64,000 nucleotides of DNA from Micromonospora profundi (GCF_011927785.1 NZ_JAATJK010000001.1:62001-126000); one strand, 5' to 3'; shown: positions 15,279 to 25,289, counted from the first letter of the stretch. Notes: generated from the letters alone by a model not told the origin. Numbers and translations are program-made.

Positions 15279-18200
15279 TCACGGGCGGGGGAGTGCCGCC
15301 TCGATCAGAGCCGCCTGCTCGACCTCGTGGGTCTTGGCCGAGCCGACCGCCGGAGCGGCCGCGGCCGGGCGGGAGATCCGCCGCAGCCGGACGTCGGTGA
15401 GGTGCTCCAGCAGGTTGAGCGCGACGAACGACCAGGCGCCCTGGTTGGCCGGCTCCTCCTGCACCCAGGCGAAGTCCTCCGCGTTCGGGTACTGCGCCAG
15501 AGCGGCCCGGATCTCCTCCACCGGCAGCGGGTACAGCTGCTCGATCCGGATGATCGCGGTGTCGGTGACGCCGCGCTCCTGACGGGCCTGGAACAGGTCG
15601 TAGTAGACCTTGCCCGAGCAGAGCAGCACCCGCTTGACCGCCTCCGGCGCCGGGGCGCCGGTGTCGCGCAGCACCGGCTGGAAGGTGCCGGTGGTGAAGT
15701 CCTCGACGGAGGAGACGCAGAGCTTGTGCCGCAGCAGCGACTTCGGCGTGAACACCACGAGCGGCTTGCGCTTCGGCGACAGGGCCTGGCGACGCAGCAG
15801 GTGGAAGTAGTTCGCCGGAGTCGTCGGGATGGACACCCGCATGTTGTCCTCGGCGCACATCTGAAGGAAACGCTCCGGACGACCAGAGGTGTGGTCCGGG
15901 CCCTGACCCTCGTGGCCGTGCGGCAGCAGCAGGGTCACGGCGGAACGCTGACCCCACTTGACCTCGCCGGAGGAGATGAACTCGTCGATCACCGACTGGG
16001 CGCCGTTGACGAAGTCACCGAACTGGGCCTCCCAGGCGACAAGCGCGTTGATGTTCTCCACCGAGTAGCCGTACTCGAAGCCCATCGCCGCGTACTCGCT
16101 GAGCAGCGAGTCGTGCACGAAGAACCGGGAGCGCTCGCCGTCGCCGGTGAGCGACATCAGCGGCAGGTAGTCGTCGCCGGTGCGGGAGTCGACCACCGAG
16201 GCGTGCCGCTGGACGAACGTGCCGCGACGCGAATCCTGCCCGGCGAGCCGGACGGTGACCCCGTCGTGCAGCAGCGAGCCGAACGCGATGATCTCGCCGA
16301 AGCCCCAGTCGATGTTGCCGTCGACGGACATCTTGGCCCGCCGGTCGAGCAGCTGCTGGATCCGCTTGTGCGGCGTAAAGCCCTCCGGCAGGTTGACGTG
16401 CGCGTCGCCGACCGCCTTCACCACGGAGACGTCGGTGGCCGTGTCGACCTGCGGCTCCGGCTCCTCCTCGCGGCGCGGCCGGTTGAGCTGGCGCGGTGCC
16501 GCGGCGGCGTCCCGGGTGGCCTTGAAGACCTTCTCCAGCTGCGCCTGGTAGTCGCGCAGCAGCTCCTCCGCGTCCTCCACGGTGATGTCGCCGCGACCGA
16601 TCAGCTCCTCGGTGTAGAGCTTGCGCACCGAACGCTTCGAGTCAATGATCTTGTACATCTGGGGGTTGGACATCGACGGGTCGTCGCCCTCGTTGTGCCC
16701 GCGTCGCCGGTAGCAGACCATGTCGATCACGACGTCCTTGTTGAACGTCTGCCGGTACTCGAAGGCCAGCCGGGCCACCCGGACCACGGCCTCCGGGTCG
16801 TCGCCGTTGACGTGGAAGATCGGCGCCTGGATCATCCGGGCCACGTCGGTGCTGTAGAGGCTCGACCGGCTGTATTCCGGGGCGGTGGTGAAGCCGACCT
16901 GGTTGTTTACCACCACGTGCACGGTGCCGCCGGTGCGGTAGCCGCGCAACTGCGACAGGTTGAGCGTCTCGGCGACCACACCCTGGCCGGCGAACGCGGC
17001 GTCGCCGTGCACCGCGAGCGGCAGCACGGTGTAGCCCTCCAGCTTGAGGTCTATCCGGTCCTGCTTGGCCCGGACGATGCCCTCAAGCACCGGGTCGACG
17101 GCCTCCAGGTGCGACGGGTTGGCCACCACCGACACCTTGACCGAGTGGTCGCCGCCGGGCGTGGTGAACTTGCCGTTCTGGCCCAGGTGGTACTTCACGT
17201 CGCCGGAGCCCTGCGTCGAGCGCGGGTCCAGGTGACCCTCGAACTCCGAGAAGATCTTCTCGTACGGCTTGCCGACGATGTTGGCGAGCACGTTGAGCCG
17301 ACCCCGGTGCGCCATGCCGATGACGACCTCGTCCAGGCCGCTCTCGGCGGAGCACTCCAGCACCTCACCCAGCAGCGGGATCAGCGACTCGCCGCCCTCC
17401 AGCGAGAAGCGCTTCTGGCCGACGTACTTGGTCTGCAGGAAGGTCTCGAACGCCTCGGCGGCGTTGAGCCGGTTGAGGACGTGCTTCTGCTCGTCGGCGG
17501 ACGGCTTCTCGTACTTGCGCTCGATCCGCTCCTGGACCCAGCGCCGCTCCTCCGGGTCCTGGATGTGCATGTACTCGATGCCGACCCGGCGGCAGTACGA
17601 GTCGCGCAGCACGCCCAGGATCTCGCGCAGCTTCATCCGCTTGCGGCCGGCGAAGCCGTTGACCGGGAACTCGCGGTCGAGGTCCCACAGGGTCAGCCCG
17701 TGCTGGAGGACGTCCAGGTCGGGGTGCTTGCGGATGGTGAATTCCAGCGGGTCGGTGTCGGCCATCAGGTGACCGCGCACCCGGTACGCGTGGATCAGCT
17801 CGTGCACCCGGGCCGTCTTGTTGATCTGGCCCTCGGAGTTGACCGCCACGTCGCGCATCCACCGCACCGGCTCGTACGGGATGCGCAGCGAGGTGAAGAT
17901 CTCGTCGTAGAAGTCGTGCTCACCGAGGATCAGCTCGTGCATGACCTTGAGGAACTCGCCGGACTGTGCGCCCTGGATGACCCGGTGGTCGTACGTGCTG
18001 GTCAGCGTGATGATCTTGCTGACCGCCAGCTCGGCGAGGGTGGTCTCGGACATGCCCTGGTACGGCGCCGGGTACTCCATCGCGCCGACGCCGATGATCG
18101 CGCTCTGCCCCTGCATCAGCCGCGGCATCGAGTGCACGGTGCCGATGCCGCCCGGGTTGGTCAGCGAGATCGTGGTGCCGGAGTAGTCCTCCATGGTCAG

Positions 18201-19061
18201 CTCATTGCGCCGCGCCCGCCGGACCACGTCCTCGTACGCCTGCCAGAACTGCCGGAAGTCCATCTGCTCGCAGCCCTTGATGGAGGGGACCACCAGGTTG
18301 CGGCTGCCGTCGGGCTTGGCCAGGTCGATCGCGATGCCCAGGTTGACGTGCGCCGGGCGGACCACTGCCGGCTTGCCGTTGGCCTCGGCGAACGAGTTGT
18401 TCATCTCCGGGTGCTGGACGAGCGCCCGGACCATCGCGTAGCCCACCAGGTGGGTGAAGCTGACCTTGCCGCCGCGCCCACGGGCGAGGTGGTTGTTGAT
18501 CACGATGCGGTTGTCGACAAGCAGCTTGGCCGGGACCGCGCGCACGCTCGTCGCGGTGGGCACGCTCAGGGAAGCGTCCATGTTCTGGACGATCTTCGCG
18601 GCGACACCTCGCAGCGGCGTGGTCTGCGGACCGTCATCGCTTGACGTGTCGGCCTTGGCGGCCTTCGCGGCAGGCTTCGCCGGTGCGGCCTTGCCCGGCG
18701 CGGTCTTGGCCGGTGCGGCCTTGGCCGGAGCAGCCTCCGACGCGGCGGGCTTGGCCGACGCCGGCTTCGCGGCGGTCGGCTTAGCGGCGGTGGCCGGCTG
18801 GGCGCTGCTCGGCTGGCTCACCGTGGCTGCCGCCTCCGGCTGGCCGGCCGGCTCGGGTGCGGCGGCCGGTTTGCCCGACGCCTCACCCCCGCGCGGTGTC
18901 CCGGCGCCCGGCGCCGGTCGGTAGTCGGCAAAAAAGTCGTGCCAGGCAGAATCGACACTCGTGGGGTCGGCGAGGTATCGCTGGTACATCTCCTCGACGA
19001 TCCACTCGTTCGGGCCGAAACCCGCCAGTGGGTTCTCCTGCGAAGTCTGCTGGGTCGACAC
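15279..19061 (-). CDS. kgd: Multifunctional 2-oxoglutarate dehydrogenase/decarboxylase (Kgd/SucA)
   Basis: Kgd fuses the E1 dehydrogenase/decarboxylase with an E2 succinyltransferase catalytic domain and feeds the citric acid cycle step from 2-oxoglutarate to succinyl-CoA. The 1260 residues show the E1o N-terminal helix ([17 protein letters not shown]), an Ala/Pro/Lys-rich flexible linker (about 60-145), the E2 domain with [16 protein letters not shown] (about 350-370), and the thiamine-diphosphate E1 domain with [19 protein letters not shown] and [15 protein letters not shown]. There is no lipoyl domain, as expected of the mycobacterial and Streptomyces Kgd type. In that group the activity is controlled by an FHA protein of the GarA type. 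Confidence 0.97.
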   Translation of the reverse strand: MSTQQTSQENPLAGFGPNEWIVEEMYQRYLADPTSVDSAWHDFFADYRPAPGAGTPRGGEASGKPAAAPEPAGQPEAAATVSQPSSAQPATAAKPTAAKPASAKPAASEAAPAKAAPAKTAPGKAAPAKPAAKAAKADTSSDDGPQTTPLRGVAAKIVQNMDASLSVPTATSVRAVPAKLLVDNRIVINNHLARGRGGKVSFTHLVGYAMVRALVQHPEMNNSFAEANGKPAVVRPAHVNLGIAIDLAKPDGSRNLVVPSIKGCEQMDFRQFWQAYEDVVRRARRNELTMEDYSGTTISLTNPGGIGTVHSMPRLMQGQSAIIGVGAMEYPAPYQGMSETTLAELAVSKIITLTSTYDHRVIQGAQSGEFLKVMHELILGEHDFYDEIFTSLRIPYEPVRWMRDVAVNSEGQINKTARVHELIHAYRVRGHLMADTDPLEFTIRKHPDLDVLQHGLTLWDLDREFPVNGFAGRKRMKLREILGVLRDSYCRRVGIEYMHIQDPEERRWVQERIERKYEKPSADEQKHVLNRLNAAEAFETFLQTKYVGQKRFSLEGGESLIPLLGEVLECSAESGLDEVVIGMAHRGRLNVLANIVGKPYEKIFSEFEGHLDPRSTQGSGDVKYHLGQNGKFTTPGGDHSVKVSVVANPSHLEAVDPVLEGIVRAKQDRIDLKLEGYTVLPLAVHGDAAFAGQGVVAETLNLSQLRGYRTGGTVHVVVNNQVGFTTAPEYSRSSLYSTDVARMIQAPIFHVNGDDPEAVVRVARLAFEYRQTFNKDVVIDMVCYRRRGHNEGDDPSMSNPQMYKIIDSKRSVRKLYTEELIGRGDITVEDAEELLRDYQAQLEKVFKATRDAAAAPRQLNRPRREEEPEPQVDTATDVSVVKAVGDAHVNLPEGFTPHKRIQQLLDRRAKMSVDGNIDWGFGEIIAFGSLLHDGVTVRLAGQDSRRGTFVQRHASVVDSRTGDDYLPLMSLTGDGERSRFFVHDSLLSEYAAMGFEYGYSVENINALVAWEAQFGDFVNGAQSVIDEFISSGEVKWGQRSAVTLLLPHGHEGQGPDHTSGRPERFLQMCAEDNMRVSIPTTPANYFHLLRRQALSPKRKPLVVFTPKSLLRHKLCVSSVEDFTTGTFQPVLRDTGAPAPEAVKRVLLCSGKVYYDLFQARQERGVTDTAIIRIEQLYPLPVEEIRAALAQYPNAEDFAWVQEEPANQGAWSFVALNLLEHLTDVRLRRISRPAAAAPAVGSAKTHEVEQAALIEAALPRP

Positions 19062-19358
19062 GGCCGGTAATCGCCTCTTTCACGCGGGTTGTGTGTCACG
19101 CGGGTGCCTCGCCGGGCCAGTGAACGGCACGGACAGGACGACTCCCAGGCTACGCCGTACGAAACTCCCTGGCATTTCCGCCTCCGCACCGTGGTCGGAT
19201 TCACAGAAGATGCCAGAAGTTCAGTAAGCGCTGCGTGACCGGTCACCAACTGGTAAAGCGACCCAATACGGATGCCGGTCGTGCGCGGCGCCACAGGCCG
19301 TCACGGTACGGCGTTCCCGGGGTGGCGGCCGTGCCGCCGCCACCCCGGAAACTGTCGC
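19062..19358. promoter_or_regulatory. Upstream region of kgd with a 12-bp palindrome
   Basis: This 297-base stretch carries no gene. It must hold the kgd promoter (leftward). A perfect 12-bp palindrome, GTGACCGGTCAC, lies at 19235-19246, about 175 bases before the kgd start. It is too short in the centre for the usual Crp/GlxR site (GTGA-N6-TCAC), so its ligand is not known. The end of the region holds the terminator hairpin of the ABC operon. Confidence 0.5.
19317..19348. terminator. Hairpin after the ABC permease gene
   Basis: CCGGGGTGGCGGC (19317-19329) pairs perfectly with GCCGCCACCCCGG (19336-19348) around a six-base loop. It begins 10 bases after the permease stop on the minus strand. 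The position and strength fit termination of the ABC transporter operon. Confidence 0.75.
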
Positions 19359-20183
19359 TCAGGAGATGTCGCGTCGACGCATCAACAGCGTGCCGACCAG
19401 GCCGGTGACCACCGCGTACCCGATGAGCACTGCGGCACCCGCCCAGCGCGGCGGGTTGCCGGGGATGTCCGCGCCGGTGACCATCAGCGACGAGGCCAGC
19501 GACGGCACCAGCAGTTGCAGGTTGTTGATCCAGTCACCCCAGCGGGCGGCCAGAATGCTGATCACCACGATGGCCCCGATCGAGCCACCCAGGTACAGCA
19601 GGATGCCGGTCACCGTGGCGCCGATCTGGCTGCGGATCAGCACCCCGATGCCGACGCCGAACACCGCCCAGAGCAGGTACGCGAGCAGGTTCAACCCGAT
19701 CGCGCGCCAGGCCGCGTCGTTGCCCAGTTGCGAGCCCAACCCGACCGAGTTCAGGACCAACGAACCGGCGACCAGGTTGAACGCGGTGGTGACAAGCCAG
19801 AACAGCAGCGCCAGAACGCTCGCCGCAACGAGCTTGGCGGTCATCACCGCGGTGCGGTGCGGGTTGGTGAGGAACGTGGTGGTGACCGTCTGGTGGAAGA
19901 ACTCGCTTGTCACCACGATGATGCCCAGCAGCATCACGATCAGCAGACCGAAGAACTGCCCGGTGGTGAAAAGGTTCGACGAGAGCGCGTCCGGGCTTGC
20001 CGCGGCCGTCAGCGTGTCGACCTGGTCGGCCGGCACCTCGCCGAACTCCTCGCTGGCCAGGACGTCGGTCTGCAACCAGTTGATGAGCAGGGTGAGCGCC
20101 CAGAGCGGCAGACTGATGAGCGCGAAGACCCACCACGTGTTCGTCGTACGGATCTTGAGCAGCTCGGATCGGACGAGGTTCAT
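19359..20183 (-). CDS. ABC-2 type transporter permease
   Basis: The 274-residue integral membrane protein starts MNLVRSELLKIRTTNTWW, the amphipathic opening helix of ABC-2 permeases, and has about six hydrophobic helices: about 18-36, 78-100, 120-145, 165-190, 200-222 and 245-265. The start overlaps the ATPase stop by four bases (ATGA). Together they form a half-ABC exporter with the ATPase. The cargo may be a drug, lipid or peptide; sequence alone does not tell. Confidence 0.9.
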   Translation of the reverse strand: MNLVRSELLKIRTTNTWWVFALISLPLWALTLLINWLQTDVLASEEFGEVPADQVDTLTAAASPDALSSNLFTTGQFFGLLIVMLLGIIVVTSEFFHQTVTTTFLTNPHRTAVMTAKLVAASVLALLFWLVTTAFNLVAGSLVLNSVGLGSQLGNDAAWRAIGLNLLAYLLWAVFGVGIGVLIRSQIGATVTGILLYLGGSIGAIVVISILAARWGDWINNLQLLVPSLASSLMVTGADIPGNPPRWAGAAVLIGYAVVTGLVGTLLMRRRDIS

Positions 20184-21115
20184 CGGATGCCCGCCTTTCC
20201 GGCCGTCAGCTCCAGGAAGACCCGTTCCAGGTCGGGCCGTTCGGTTGTCAGTTCGTGCAGCTCCACGCCGGCGGCCAGGGCGGCCCGGCCGATCGTCGGG
20301 GCGTCCACCCCGGCGACCAGCAGGGTGCCGTGCTCGTCGGTGTCGACGGTGGCCGACTGGGCCTTGAGCGCGGCGGTCAGCGCCTCGGTCTGCGGGGTGC
20401 GGACCCGCACGCGGGCGCCCTGTGTCATCGACCCCAGAACCTGGTCGACCGGCCCCTGCCGGACCAGCTGCCCGGCCGCGATGATCACCACGTCGTCGGC
20501 GAGCAACTGCATCTCGGACAGCAGGTGGCTGGAGACCAGCACCGTGCGGCCCTCGTGGGCGAGGTTCTTGAGGAACCCACGCATCCACCGGATGCCCTCC
20601 GGGTCGAGCCCGTTGGCCGGCTCGTCAAGGACCAGCACCCGCGGGTCGCCGAGCATCGCCGCGGCAATGCCGAGACGCTGCTTCATACCCAGCGAGTAGC
20701 CCTTGAACTTGCGCTTCGCCGCAGGCGTCAACCCGACAAGGGCCAACGCCTCGTCGGCCCGCTGCTTGGGCAGCCCGGCCGCCGCGCAGATGACCCGCAG
20801 GTGGTTGATGCCGGTACGGCCCTTGTGCGCGCTGGAAGCCTCCAGCACCGCGCCGACGTGCCGCAGCGGGTCGGTGAGGTCGGCGTACCGATGGCCGCTG
20901 ATGGTGGCCGTGCCGCTGGTCGGCGTGACCAGGTTCAGCAGCATGCGCAGCGTGGTGGTCTTACCGGCGCCGTTCGGGCCGAGGAAGCCGGTCACCCGCC
21001 CCGGTGCCACGGTGAAGGACAGGTTGTTCACCGCCCGCACACTCTTGTACTGCTTCGTCAGACCGGACACCACGATCTGACCGTCGCTGGTGGGGCTTCG
21101 CTGCCCGTCAGTCAT
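20180..21115 (-). CDS. ABC transporter ATP-binding protein
   Basis: The 311-residue ATPase has Walker A GPNGAGKTT, the Q-loop region, the signature YSLGMKQRLGIAAA (LSGGQ position filled by YSLGM), Walker B VLVLDEPANGLDP and the switch His in VSSHLLSEM. It is of the DRA/NodI/bacitracin-resistance type that pairs with ABC-2 permeases. A C-terminal accessory region (about 225-311) is present. It is the first gene of a two-gene operon with the permease. The hotdog-like gene lies 141 bases upstream in the same direction. Confidence 0.95.
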   Translation of the reverse strand: MTDGQRSPTSDGQIVVSGLTKQYKSVRAVNNLSFTVAPGRVTGFLGPNGAGKTTTLRMLLNLVTPTSGTATISGHRYADLTDPLRHVGAVLEASSAHKGRTGINHLRVICAAAGLPKQRADEALALVGLTPAAKRKFKGYSLGMKQRLGIAAAMLGDPRVLVLDEPANGLDPEGIRWMRGFLKNLAHEGRTVLVSSHLLSEMQLLADDVVIIAAGQLVRQGPVDQVLGSMTQGARVRVRTPQTEALTAALKAQSATVDTDEHGTLLVAGVDAPTIGRAALAAGVELHELTTERPDLERVFLELTAGKAGIR

Positions 21116-21256
21116 CGTTCTCCTCCCGTGCGTGGCGTCGAGGTACGCCGTGGCACAGCGTGACTGCCCCGAGCAACAAGGTCAATCAGGCGCGGTCCGT
21201 ACGGCGTGGTCCGTCGCGCGGTGGAGGCGCGTCCCCCGTGCGGACGACGGCGCAGG

Positions 21257-21904
21257 TCAGCGGGCGATCCAGGTGGCCCGGGCGGCCCCGAGCAGCGCGC
21301 CGTCCGGGCCGTACAGGCTGGTGTGCACCATCGCCTTGCGACCGTCGACACCGATCAGCGCGCCGGTCACCACGCACTCGTCACCCGGCGCGAGGTGGGC
21401 GACGATCGCCGCCGCGATCCGGCCCAGCAGGTACGGGCGGCCCGCCGCGAGCACGGTCCACCCGCCGGGGCAGTCCAACGCCGCCCAGACCGTGGCCGCG
21501 CTGACCTGCTCGGGGGCACGAAACGGCGCGGCGGTCCGGTCGTCGGGCAGCCGGCCGGGGAAGATCCGCAGGCCGTCCGCCCGGTCCGGGCCGCACACGT
21601 AGCAGCCGGGAAACGGATGCTCGACCAGCCCGGGGTAGCTGGTCGAGGCGGCCACCGCTGTCGCCCAGTCGACAGGGGGTACGACGGCGTCCACGTCACC
21701 GGCCGGGCGGACCTCGGCGACGATCTCGCCGGCCGGGTCGAGGACCGCGCCGTCCACCAGGCTCAGCGTGGTGTCCAGCGGCGGCGGCCGACGCAGCGTC
21801 ACCTCGACAGGCTCGGAGCCGCCAGCCGCGGTGGCGAACACTCCCGCGCTCCAACCACCGTTGCCCGAGCCGGGAGGGCCGTTGTAGCGGGACTCGATGC
21901 GCAT
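21257..21904 (-). CDS. Hotdog-fold thioesterase-like protein
   Basis: The 215-residue protein opens with RYNGPPGSGNGGWSAG, a segment that resembles acyl-CoA-binding hotdog proteins, and contains PFPGCYVCGPDRADGLRIF, a Cys-x-x-Cys element seen in actinobacterial conserved proteins of the thioesterase superfamily. The second half (TVWAALDCPGGW, LGRIAAAIVAHLAPGDE) repeats the hotdog pattern, so it may be a double hotdog. A GGAGG seven bases upstream supports the ATG. Substrate unknown. It is divergent from the OlsB-like gene, which may hint at acyl metabolism. Confidence 0.55.
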   Translation of the reverse strand: MRIESRYNGPPGSGNGGWSAGVFATAAGGSEPVEVTLRRPPPLDTTLSLVDGAVLDPAGEIVAEVRPAGDVDAVVPPVDWATAVAASTSYPGLVEHPFPGCYVCGPDRADGLRIFPGRLPDDRTAAPFRAPEQVSAATVWAALDCPGGWTVLAAGRPYLLGRIAAAIVAHLAPGDECVVTGALIGVDGRKAMVHTSLYGPDGALLGAARATWIAR

Positions 21905-22054
21905 GTGTCGACCTCCGTGGGGGTGTGGCCGGCACCGGCGCCGGCCCTCCGGCAGCCTCGCACGATCCCGGTCGGGTCCATCGGCCGGCCGCCGTTCATC
22001 CGATCGACACCGGTGGTCACCGCCGATGGCACCCGGGGCACCTACACAGGTCCC

Positions 22055-22834
22055 ATGGCCGTTCTGCATGTCGCTGGCGCACCCCTGACGACCAGCGGAT
22101 ACACCCTGCTGATCGCCGACGACCCCACCCAGGTCGCGGCCGCGCAACGCCTGCGCCACGAGGTGTTCGCCACCGAACTCGGCGCCACCCTCCGTCCCGG
22201 TGCTGCCGGGTTGGACGTGGACGCCTTCGACGCCCACTGTGACCACCTGATCGTCCGCCACGAGAGCAGCGGCGAGGTGGTCGGTACGTACCGGCTGCTA
22301 CCGCCCGGGCGCACCAACCGGCGGTACGCCGAGGACGAGTTCGACCTCACCGCGCTCGACCCGCTGCGCGACGACCTGGTCGAGGCGGGCCGCTCCTGCG
22401 TGCACCCGGACCACCGCTCCGGAGCGGTGATCAACCTGATGTGGGCAGGGATCATCCGGTACCTGCACCTGCGCGGCTCCCGCTGGCTCGGTGGCTGCGC
22501 CTCCGTCCCGATCGCCGACGGCGGCCGGACGGTCGCCGAGGTGTGGGCCCAGGCACAGGCCCGGCACCTGTCGCCGCCTCCGCTGCGGGTCCGGCCGCTG
22601 CGTCCGTGGTTCGCCGAGCCGGCGGCTGTCAGCTCAACGCCGGCTGTCAGCTCAGCGGCCGGTGCCAGCGCCGTTCCGCCGCTGTTGCGCGGCTACCTGC
22701 GGCTGGGCGCGTGGATCTGCGGCGAGCCGTCGTACGACCCGGACTTCGGATGCGCGGACTTCTACGTGCTCTTCTCGCTGGACCGGATGAACCCGCGCTA
22801 CCTGCGGCACTTCCTCGGCGAGGCGCAGCGGTGA
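22055..22834 (+). CDS. OlsB-like N-acyltransferase (GNAT-type)
   Basis: The 259-residue protein matches the ornithine-acyl-ACP N-acyltransferase/hemolysin-like group: AAAQRLRHEVFATELGA, then DAFDAHCDHLIV, VVGTYRLL and EAGRSCVHPDHRSG, ending with ADFYVLFSLDRMNPRYLRHF. OlsB attaches a 3-hydroxy fatty acid to ornithine to make lyso-ornithine lipid, a phosphorus-free membrane lipid. A Ser/Ala repeat at about 190-207 is an insertion. The stop overlaps the PlsC-like gene start by four bases (GTGA), matching the olsB-olsA logic where the second enzyme adds the ester-linked acyl chain. Confidence 0.8.
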   Translation: MAVLHVAGAPLTTSGYTLLIADDPTQVAAAQRLRHEVFATELGATLRPGAAGLDVDAFDAHCDHLIVRHESSGEVVGTYRLLPPGRTNRRYAEDEFDLTALDPLRDDLVEAGRSCVHPDHRSGAVINLMWAGIIRYLHLRGSRWLGGCASVPIADGGRTVAEVWAQAQARHLSPPPLRVRPLRPWFAEPAAVSSTPAVSSAAGASAVPPLLRGYLRLGAWICGEPSYDPDFGCADFYVLFSLDRMNPRYLRHFLGEAQR

Positions 22835-23955
22835 CCGCCGTACCGCACGACCTGTGGAGGCCGACCTCCGGCTGCGGCGAGGAATGCCTGCCGGCGGCTG
22901 GCGAGGTGCCGACAGTGCCGGTGGCCCGCCGGGTACTCCGGCTGGCCGCGGCGACCGGGATGCTGCTTGCCGGGCTGGGGGTGGCGGCGGTGCTGCCCGC
23001 GTTGCCGGCGTGTGAGCGGCAGGCGTTGGCGCGTGGCTGGGCTCGGACCACCGCGCGGGCCTTCGGCGTCCGACTGGTGATCAAGGGCCGGTTGCCCCGG
23101 CGGCGCGCGCTGCTGGTCGCCAACCACGTCTCGTGGCTGGACATCCTGGCCGTGCTGGCGGTCGCGCCGGCCCGACTGGTGGCGAAGCGCGAGGTCCGTA
23201 ACTGGCCGGTGCTCGGTCTGCTCGCGGCCGCCGGCGGCACGGTCTTCGTGGACCGGTCCCGGCCGCGGGTGCTGCCGGCCACCGTGCGCCGGCTCGCCGA
23301 CACGCTGCGCGCCGGTCGCTCGGTAGCGGTCTTTCCCGAGGGTACGACCTGGTGCGCGGGCGACGACGCGGTGACGTGTCGCCCCGGGGGCGGGTTCCGC
23401 CCGGCCATGTTCCAGGCAGCCATCGACTCGGGCAGCCCGGTGGTGCCGCTGCGACTCGCCTACCGGTGCGAGGCCATCGGATCCGCCACCACGGCAGCCG
23501 CGTTCCTCGGCGCGGACACCCTGCTGCGCTCGGTGGCCCGGGTGGTGGCGGCGCGGGACCTGGTGGTCACTGTGACGATCGCCGCCGCGCTGCACCCGGC
23601 CCGTGACGCCGACCGGCGGTTGCTGGCCCGGGCCGCCGAGTCGGCCGTACACCTGTTGCCGGCGGCAAGTGGCGCGGCCGGCGGCCGGCGGTATGCGGCA
23701 TCCGATCTGCCCCTGGCCGAGGTGGTTGGTCCCCCGGGGGGGCGACCGTCGGTCGGTGCGGATTCCTGCCCGACCACGTGGTGCCACCAGGTCTTCGCCG
23801 TTGGGATGGTTAAACTCTGGGCCTCCGCGACGCCCGGGAGCATCGTGGCCCGCGCCCGACCGTGGAGCCCGACCGGAAGGAGCCGCCGTGACCGCCGTGT
23901 TCAGCCACGGTCGGCTCCGGCTCTACCTGCTGAGACTCCTCGACGACGGCCCTAA
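22831..23955 (+). CDS. PlsC-like acyltransferase (possible OlsA role)
   Basis: This is a 1-acylglycerol-3-phosphate O-acyltransferase-type enzyme. Block I is NHVSWLD (His99 and Asp104), the substrate region reads VFVDRSRP, and block III is VFPEGTTW. A hydrophobic segment near 33-57 anchors it. Its coupling to the OlsB-like gene suggests it acylates lyso-ornithine lipid rather than, or as well as, lysophosphatidate. The frame stays open to 23955, giving 374 residues with an unrelated Arg/Pro-rich tail of about 80 and a 68-base overlap with padR. The functional enzyme probably ends near residue 290, so the true end is uncertain. Confidence 0.8.
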   Translation: MTAVPHDLWRPTSGCGEECLPAAGEVPTVPVARRVLRLAAATGMLLAGLGVAAVLPALPACERQALARGWARTTARAFGVRLVIKGRLPRRRALLVANHVSWLDILAVLAVAPARLVAKREVRNWPVLGLLAAAGGTVFVDRSRPRVLPATVRRLADTLRAGRSVAVFPEGTTWCAGDDAVTCRPGGGFRPAMFQAAIDSGSPVVPLRLAYRCEAIGSATTAAAFLGADTLLRSVARVVAARDLVVTVTIAAALHPARDADRRLLARAAESAVHLLPAASGAAGGRRYAASDLPLAEVVGPPGGRPSVGADSCPTTWCHQVFAVGMVKLWASATPGSIVARARPWSPTGRSRRDRRVQPRSAPALPAETPRRRP

Positions 23956-24490
23956 GCACGGCTACGAGCTGATCCGTCTCCTGGAGGAGCGGTTCCTCGG
24001 GCTGTACGCGCCCAGCGCCGGCACCATCTATCCCCGGCTCCAGCGCCTCGAAGCCGAGGGCCTGGTCAGCCACACAGCAGGCGGAGGGCGCAAGACGTAC
24101 TCCATCACCGATGCCGGTCGAGGCGAGCTGCGCCAGCGGGCGGACGAGCTGGCCGTCCTGGAAGCGGACATCGCCGCCTCCGTGGCGGACCTCTCCACCC
24201 TCGCCGGCCAGGAGCGCGGTGAGTCGAGTGGTGCGACGCGCGACCTCAAGCGGGAGGTGAACGGGGCCACCCGGCGTACCCGGTGGGAGCCGCCCGCCCC
24301 GCCGCCCCGGCCGGCGTCGTCCGACGGACCGGACGCGGACCTGCTCGACGAGTTCGATAAGCGGTTGGCCGCGTTCGCCGCCGAGGTCGGCCGTCTGGCG
24401 CGCGCCCGGCGGTTCAGCGACACCCAGCTGCGCACCGCGACCCGGCTCCTCGACGGCACCCTGGACGGGCTCCGCCGGCTGCTGCGCTGA
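23888..24490 (+). CDS. PadR-family transcriptional regulator
   Basis: The 200-residue protein has the PadR winged helix: LRLYLLRLLDDGPKHGYELIRLLEERFLGLYAPSAGTIYPRLQRLEAEGLV, followed by TYSITDAGRGEL. A linker rich in Pro and Arg (about 115-145) and a C-terminal helical dimerisation region follow. GGAAGGAG six bases upstream supports the GTG start. PadR proteins repress nearby genes, so the acyltransferase pair just upstream is the natural candidate target. The gene start lies inside the open 3' end of the plsC-like frame. Confidence 0.9.
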   Translation: MTAVFSHGRLRLYLLRLLDDGPKHGYELIRLLEERFLGLYAPSAGTIYPRLQRLEAEGLVSHTAGGGRKTYSITDAGRGELRQRADELAVLEADIAASVADLSTLAGQERGESSGATRDLKREVNGATRRTRWEPPAPPPRPASSDGPDADLLDEFDKRLAAFAAEVGRLARARRFSDTQLRTATRLLDGTLDGLRRLLR

Positions 24491-24525
24491 CAGAGCCTTC
24501 GCAGCTGACATCCGCGCCGACCGGA

Positions 24526-24554
24526 CTCACAGGGATTTTCCAGGAAGCGTCCAG
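24526..24554 (+). promoter_or_regulatory. Three 7-bp direct repeats upstream of the response regulator gene
   Basis: TCACAGG (24526), TTCCAGG (24537) and GTCCAGC (24548) follow one another with an exact 11-base period. Tandem sites one helical turn apart are how OmpR/PhoB-type regulators bind. The set matches the repeats before the HtrA-like gene, so autoregulation by this response regulator is likely. The last repeat ends 33 bases before the ATG. Confidence 0.65.
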
Positions 24555-24587
24555 CGTCGGTGCAGTGAGGTCACCGATGATGGGCAC

Positions 24588-25289
24588 ATGCCCGCTACCC
24601 AAACCGAGGCGCGACTTCTCGTCGTCGAGGACGACCCGAACATCCTCGAACTCCTCTCCGCGAGCCTGCGGTTCGCGGGCTTCGACGTGGCCACCGCGAC
24701 CAGTGGCAGCGCGGCCCTCAACGCCGCCAAGGACCACCGGCCCGACCTGGTGGTGCTCGACGTGATGCTGCCGGATCTCGACGGCTTCGAGGTCATCCGG
24801 ATGCTCCGCGAGGGCGGTACGCGTACCCCTGTGGTCTTTCTGACCGCGCGGGACGCCACCGACGACAAGATCCGTGGGCTCACCCTGGGCGGCGACGACT
24901 ACGTCACCAAGCCGTTCAGCCTGGAGGAGTTGACCGCCCGGATCCGCGCCGTGCTGCGCCGCACCACGACCGGTGAACAGGCGCCGTCCCGGCTCACCTT
25001 CGCCGACCTGGAGTTGGACGAGGAGACCCACGAGGTGCACCGGGCCGGGCAGCGGGTGCAGCTGTCGCCGACCGAGTTCAAGCTGCTGCGCTACCTGATG
25101 CTCAACGCCAACCGGGTGCTGTCCAAGGCGCAGATCCTCGACCACGTCTGGAACTACGACTTCCGTGGTGACGACAACATCGTCGAGTCCTACATCTCCT
25201 ACCTGCGGCGCAAGGTCGACACCACCCAACCCCGGCTGATCCACACCCTCCGCGGCGTGGGGTACGTGCTGCGCAAGCCGGCGGCGTGA
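24588..25289 (+). CDS. OmpR-family response regulator (MprA-like)
   Basis: The 233-residue regulator has a receiver domain (about 9-120) with the acidic pair EDD, the phosphorylated Asp58 in VVLDVMLPDLDG, the switch Thr in FLTARD and Lys in VTKPF. A winged-helix DNA-binding domain follows (about 138-232: LSPTEFKLLRYLMLNANRVLSKAQIL, RRKVD, RGVGYVLR). It is coupled by a GTGA overlap to the histidine kinase. The order regulator, kinase, trypsin-like protease matches mprA-mprB-pepD of mycobacteria, which respond to envelope stress; I infer the same role. Confidence 0.95.
   Translation: MPATQTEARLLVVEDDPNILELLSASLRFAGFDVATATSGSAALNAAKDHRPDLVVLDVMLPDLDGFEVIRMLREGGTRTPVVFLTARDATDDKIRGLTLGGDDYVTKPFSLEELTARIRAVLRRTTTGEQAPSRLTFADLELDEETHEVHRAGQRVQLSPTEFKLLRYLMLNANRVLSKAQILDHVWNYDFRGDDNIVESYISYLRRKVDTTQPRLIHTLRGVGYVLRKPAA

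Noticed and set aside
15327..18644. 1105-codon plus-strand frame antisense to kgd
   Set aside because: Low-complexity Leu/Arg/His/Val translation and no ribosome-binding site; the opposite strand holds an unmistakable Kgd.
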